Of a stretch of 64,000 bases of DNA, positions 60,842-64,000 are shown piece after piece. The notes under the pieces were generated by a model. The model was not told the origin of the DNA. It saw only the letters and a program-made list of their open reading frames with translations, and did no database searches. The translations under genes and the position numbers were made by a program. Location: contig OY282455.1 in NCBI GenBank assembly GCA_958296195.1, positions 310,001 through 374,000 on the forward strand. Direction: 5' to 3'. Numbering within the stretch: position 1 is the first letter of the stretch; every line of letters starts with the position of its first letter. Source of the DNA: an uncultured Pseudomonadales bacterium (lineage in GTDB: Bacteria > Pseudomonadota > Gammaproteobacteria > Pseudomonadales > Azotimanducaceae).

Positions 60842-62614
60842 TTACTGACCGCGCAGAAAGTGGGCGTCCAAATCGTGCAGGGTATGCACCCTGTAGGTGG
60901 GGCGGCCGTGGTTGCATTGCTCGGCGTTCTCGGTGCGCTCCATCTCCCGCAGCAGTCCGTTCATCTCCGCTATGGACAAGGCCCGGTTGGCCCGCACGGA
61001 GCCGTGGCAGGCCATGCTGGCGAGCAGGTCGTCGCGCCGATCGACCAGTTCGCGGCTCTTGCCGAACTTGATCATCTCCGCCAGAAGATCCCTGACCATT
61101 TCCTCGACGTCTCCGGTCGCCAACAGGGACGGGACGGCGCGGATCTGTACCGCGGCTGGGCCGGCCCGGTCTATGGCAAGCCCCATCTCGACGAATTCAG
61201 TGCGCCGCTCCTCAACCAGTTCCGCTTCTTCTTCGCTGGTGTTCAACGCCAAGGGCGTCAGCAGTTCCTGGGACGGCACCCCATGCCCGTCCAGAGCCTT
61301 CTTCATCTTTTCGTAGGTGACCCGTTCATGGGCGGCGTGCATGTCCACCACCACTAGGCCATCGGCGTTCTCGGCGAGGATGTAGATGCCATGCAACTGG
61401 GCCAGGGCGTAACCCAGCGGCGGCACCTCCCCGGTTTGGACGCCCTGCCTCTGGTAGTGGGCAATGGCCTCCGCCATGGGCAGGGTGCGACCGCCTGAGT
61501 GCGTGACATCCATTCCCAGCCCAGGCTGCCCTTGGGGGGCGGAGACCGGGCTTTGACCCCTTGGTGCGGAGCTGACCGGCGCCGCGCCCGCCGCTGGCGC
61601 CTGGTCGATCAGCGGCGCAGCAGCCGGCCGCACATCCCGCAGCGCCCGGTTGAGGCTGCCGAAGATGAAGTCATGCACCTCCCGGGTGCGCCGGAAACGC
61701 ACCTCGTGCTTGGTGGGGTGTACGTTGACATCGACTTCTTCCGGCGGCAGCCGTAAATACAGCACGAACACCGGATGGCGGCCGTGGAACAACACGTCCC
61801 GGTAGGCTTGGCGCACGGCATGGCCGACCACCTTGTCGCGCACGGCTCGGCCGTTCACGAAGAAGTATTGCTGGTCCGCCCAACGTCGGGAGAGCGTCGG
61901 CAGCGCCACCCAGCCGGACAGGGCCAAGCCGCCGCGGCGTTCGTCAATGACGAGATTGCGGCGAATGAAGTCCGGCCCCAGTATCGCCTTCAGCCGCTCC
62001 TGCTCCGCCCCGGCCGGCATCGACGCCCGCTTGCCGCCGAGAAATTGGTCGAAGGCGGTGTCGAAGTGGGCCAAGGCCAAGCGGCGCAGGGCCAGAGCCA
62101 CCGCTTGGGTTTCGGACCGTTCCGTCTTCAGAAACTTGCGGCGGGCCGGGGTGTTGAAGAACAGATCCTCGACCTCCACCGTGCTGCCCGAAGGATGGGC
62201 GCATGGCCCGCGCCCAATCTCATGGCCACCTGCCAGTTGAATGCGCCAGGCGCTGTCTTCGCCGGCGGCGCGGCTGCTCAGAGTCAGGCGCGCAACGGAG
62301 GCGGCGCTGGCTAGGGCTTCGCCGCGAAAACCCAGGCTGGCAACTCCGAGCAAGTCACCAGCCTTGGCGATCTTGCTGGTGGCGTGGCGGCTGACGGCCA
62401 AGGGCAAATCCTCCGGGTGGACGCCATGACCGTCATCGGTGACCCGAATGCGCTTGATCCCCCCCTGCTCGATGCGCACCTCGATGCGTCCGGCGCCGGC
62501 GTCCAAGCTGTTCTCCACCAACTCCTTAACGATGGAGGCGGGGCGCTCCACCACCTCCCCGGCGGCGATCTGATCGGCAACCTGGGGCGGGAGTTGGGAT
62601 ATGCGTTGGCTCAT
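60842..62614 (-). CDS. mutL: DNA mismatch repair protein MutL
   Basis: A 590-residue GHKL ATPase that links MutS to strand removal. N-terminal motifs: VVERPASIVKELVENSLDAG, RVTDDGHGVHPEDL, TSKIAKAGDLLGVASLGFRGEAL. The C-terminal dimerisation domain contains VVDMHAAHERVTYE, a match to the endonuclease motif DQHA(x)2E(x)4E with Met for Gln, and ACHGSVRANR and CNHGRPTY, the other metal-site motifs. So this MutL is probably a nicking endonuclease, as in bacteria without MutH, and unlike E. coli MutL. A Gln/Pro/Gly-rich linker (about residues 345-385) separates the halves. Confidence 0.95.
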   Translation of the reverse strand: MSQRISQLPPQVADQIAAGEVVERPASIVKELVENSLDAGAGRIEVRIEQGGIKRIRVTDDGHGVHPEDLPLAVSRHATSKIAKAGDLLGVASLGFRGEALASAASVARLTLSSRAAGEDSAWRIQLAGGHEIGRGPCAHPSGSTVEVEDLFFNTPARRKFLKTERSETQAVALALRRLALAHFDTAFDQFLGGKRASMPAGAEQERLKAILGPDFIRRNLVIDERRGGLALSGWVALPTLSRRWADQQYFFVNGRAVRDKVVGHAVRQAYRDVLFHGRHPVFVLYLRLPPEEVDVNVHPTKHEVRFRRTREVHDFIFGSLNRALRDVRPAAAPLIDQAPAAGAAPVSSAPRGQSPVSAPQGQPGLGMDVTHSGGRTLPMAEAIAHYQRQGVQTGEVPPLGYALAQLHGIYILAENADGLVVVDMHAAHERVTYEKMKKALDGHGVPSQELLTPLALNTSEEEAELVEERRTEFVEMGLAIDRAGPAAVQIRAVPSLLATGDVEEMVRDLLAEMIKFGKSRELVDRRDDLLASMACHGSVRANRALSIAEMNGLLREMERTENAEQCNHGRPTYRVHTLHDLDAHFLRGQ

Positions 62615-62626
62615 CCGGGCGACGGC

Positions 62627-63862
62627 CTAAGGCCCCAAGCCAGAGGCTTCGGAGGCGGCGTTGATGGCGGCCAGCAGCCCTTGCTCCAAGCGGCGCCGAT
62701 GATCCGCATCCGCCGGAGCAAGCCCAACAAGCGCCGTGCCCGGCGGCGGATTCTCCCGCCAATACTTCACCACGCCGTTGTAGATTGCGCGGGTGATCTT
62801 GCCTTGGTGTTCCGCTTGATTCAGCCGCCGCGCCTCAACGGGGTTGGAGATGAAGCCGGTTTCCACCAACAGGCTGGGAATGTCCGGCGCCTTGAGCACC
62901 ACGAAACCGGCGTGCCCGACCTGCTTCTTGTGCAGCTTGGTGACTCGATTGAGTTCCCCAAGCACCTCCACGCCGATCTCGCTGCTTTGCCGCCGCTTGC
63001 CTTCCATGGCCAAGTCCGTCAGCGTTTGCTTCAGGTAGGGATCCTTGTCCCCTAGGCTCACCTCGCTGACGCCGCCGATGAGATCCGAACGGTTGGCCTC
63101 CTGCGCCAGAAATCTAGCCACTTCACTGTCCGCCCCCCGCTCCGAGAGCATGTAAACCGAAGCGCCGTTGACCGTCGAATTCTTGAAGGCGTCTGCATGC
63201 AGGGACAGGAACAGGTGCGCCTGCGCGTCATGGGCGATGCGAGTGCGTTGCCGCAATGGTATGTAGTAGTCCCCTTTGCGCACCATGACCACCCGGTAGC
63301 CCGGCGCACTGTCGAACAGCGCCGCCAGCTTTCTGGCCATGGACAGCACCACTTGCTTCTCGGCAACCTTGTTGGGGCCTATGGCGCCTGGGTCCTCGCC
63401 GCCATGCCCGGCGTCAATGGCGATGACAATGTCCCGCCGAGCCTCGGTGCGGCTTGGTGGCGGCTGGGCCGGTGCGGTTTGGTCAAACAGGTCTATGACC
63501 AAGCGGTGTCCGTAGGGTGAAGTGGGCTTCAGTCGAAAATCCTTGCGCGTAAGGGGCTTGACCAAGTCCAACACCACTCGGTAGTCATGGCCCCGTTTCG
63601 CCATGCGGATATTCTGCACGCGGCGCCCGGTGACGTTGGAGAAATCTGGATTGAAGTTCGCCGCCGGGCGCGTGTTCCTTAGATCAACGACCAGTCTTTC
63701 CGGTTTGTTCAACGCAAACATGTGGGCGTCCGTTGGCCCGGAGGTGTCGAACACAACGCGGGTGTGGTCCGGCGCTTCGTAGGTTCTGATGTTGTACAGC
63801 GAATCCGCCTGGGCGACGGCCGCGGCGGCGAGCAAGCAGCCGCTAAGAATGAACTTCCACAT
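62627..63862 (-). CDS. N-acetylmuramoyl-L-alanine amidase (AmiB/AmiC type)
   Basis: A 411-residue periplasmic zinc amidase that cuts the peptide from peptidoglycan during cell separation. Signal peptide WKFILSGCLLAAAAVAQA; AMIN domain about 20-130 (VVFDTSGPTDAHMFALNKPE, RLVVDLRNTR) for septal targeting; Amidase_3 domain from about 150 with zinc ligands in AIDAGHGGEDPGAIG, SLHADAFK and the catalytic VETGFISNPVEA. It lacks the LysM repeats of E. coli AmiB. The ATG at 63862 overlaps the end of tsaE by 20 bases; six codons upstream is another Met. The gene order tsaE-ami-mutL-miaA is the classic one. Confidence 0.94.
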   Translation of the reverse strand: MWKFILSGCLLAAAAVAQADSLYNIRTYEAPDHTRVVFDTSGPTDAHMFALNKPERLVVDLRNTRPAANFNPDFSNVTGRRVQNIRMAKRGHDYRVVLDLVKPLTRKDFRLKPTSPYGHRLVIDLFDQTAPAQPPPSRTEARRDIVIAIDAGHGGEDPGAIGPNKVAEKQVVLSMARKLAALFDSAPGYRVVMVRKGDYYIPLRQRTRIAHDAQAHLFLSLHADAFKNSTVNGASVYMLSERGADSEVARFLAQEANRSDLIGGVSEVSLGDKDPYLKQTLTDLAMEGKRRQSSEIGVEVLGELNRVTKLHKKQVGHAGFVVLKAPDIPSLLVETGFISNPVEARRLNQAEHQGKITRAIYNGVVKYWRENPPPGTALVGLAPADADHRRRLEQGLLAAINAASEASGLGP

Positions 63863-64000
63863 AACGGCCCCGGCCGGCAACGCGCAATTGAATTTCGACG
63901 TCTGGGGCCGGCAGGCGCGAAGCCCCTCTCTCCGGCCATTCGATGAGCTTGATTGCCGGTACGCCCAGCAGTTCGTCGATGCCGATGAAGTCGAGTTCCT
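63843..64000 (-). CDS. tsaE: tRNA threonylcarbamoyladenosine biosynthesis ATPase TsaE, C-terminal part
   Basis: The last 51 codons before the window edge read ELDFIGIDELLGVPAIKLIE, then WPERGASRLPAPDVEIQLRV and end AGRGRYVEVHS-stop. The segment 'LIEWPERG...LP..D' is the TsaE hallmark near its C-terminus. The P-loop would lie beyond 64000. TsaE is the ATPase that drives the t6A37 complex with TsaB and TsaD. Its TAG overlaps the amidase gene start, which indicates translational coupling. Confidence 0.9.
   Translation of the reverse strand, partial: ELDFIGIDELLGVPAIKLIEWPERGASRLPAPDVEIQLRVAGRGRYVEVHS

Noticed and set aside
1-64000. Apparent abundance of CTAG sites
   Set aside because: A rough count in the first 9 kb gives about 1.4 per kb, less than half of what base composition predicts, so the site is mildly depleted as in most proteobacteria.
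1-64000. tRNA, rRNA or CRISPR array
   Set aside because: No T-arm or anticodon-arm pattern, rRNA-like block or regularly spaced repeat was recognised. The only multi-copy repeats are the ones listed.

Overview
The window reads as chromosome from a high-GC gammaproteobacterium. The evidence is conserved gene order and family content: rpe-gph-trpEGDC, aroQ-accB, purH-purD, tsaE-amidase-mutL-miaA, mpl, the Coq7 type of ubiquinone hydroxylase, DNA polymerase II and a DsbD reductase. No rRNA, tRNA or CRISPR array was recognised. Genes are dense, often overlap by 1-4 bases, and most long antisense frames are shadows of real genes.

Layout. 1-7.2 kb: end of a DNA methyltransferase, rpe, gph, then trpE-trpG-trpD-trpC; a broken DUF4143 ATPase cassette sits at the 3' end of gph. 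7.3-12.6 kb: a four-gene YbhGFSR-like ABC exporter. 12.6-20.8 kb (minus strand): a GT-C membrane protein, coq7, a HIT protein, a cyclic-nucleotide-binding protein, purD, purH, accB, aroQ. 20.8-27.1 kb: dsbD, a lipoprotein, a DUF2333 protein and the membrane pyrophosphatase hppA. 27.2-36.8 kb: an accessory, defence-like island with an AAA ATPase, remnants of fic, of a second AAA ATPase and of an IS30 transposase, a DUF1643 gene, a 1747-residue DUF4011-helicase-Vsr-like nuclease and a Fic protein. 36.7-43.8 kb: PPi-dependent phosphofructokinase, a membrane protein, mpl, a cyclase-family protein and polB. 43.9-51.4 kb: a collapsed 5-oxoprolinase, purC, a PLP sulfhydrylase, a PAS-GGDEF-EAL protein, an Rpn-type nuclease. 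50.3-56.2 kb: an AttEFGH-like ABC system and a cysteine synthase. 56.3-64 kb: an oxidoreductase fragment, a small beta-rich protein, a sugar transferase ending in a 20-base G tract, an FAD oxidoreductase, miaA, mutL, amidase and the end of tsaE.

The most unusual part is 25-38 kb. The PPi pump (hppA) and PPi-phosphofructokinase (pfp), two halves of a pyrophosphate economy that are neighbours in some other gammaproteobacteria, lie on either side of a 9.7-kb island. Inside it a 234-bp direct repeat (about 90% identical) carries the 3' end of fic plus a shared leader. One copy lies just upstream of the helicase gene and the other just upstream of the AAA ATPase gene, as if a fic module had been duplicated with different partner genes. 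Displaced 3' gene ends occur three times in the window (gph, fic, pfp), each downstream of the intact gene in the same orientation. This looks like a recurrent mode of accessory DNA insertion or gene-end recombination, and no integrase gene was seen beside any of them. All functional statements are from reading the sequence; no database search was run.
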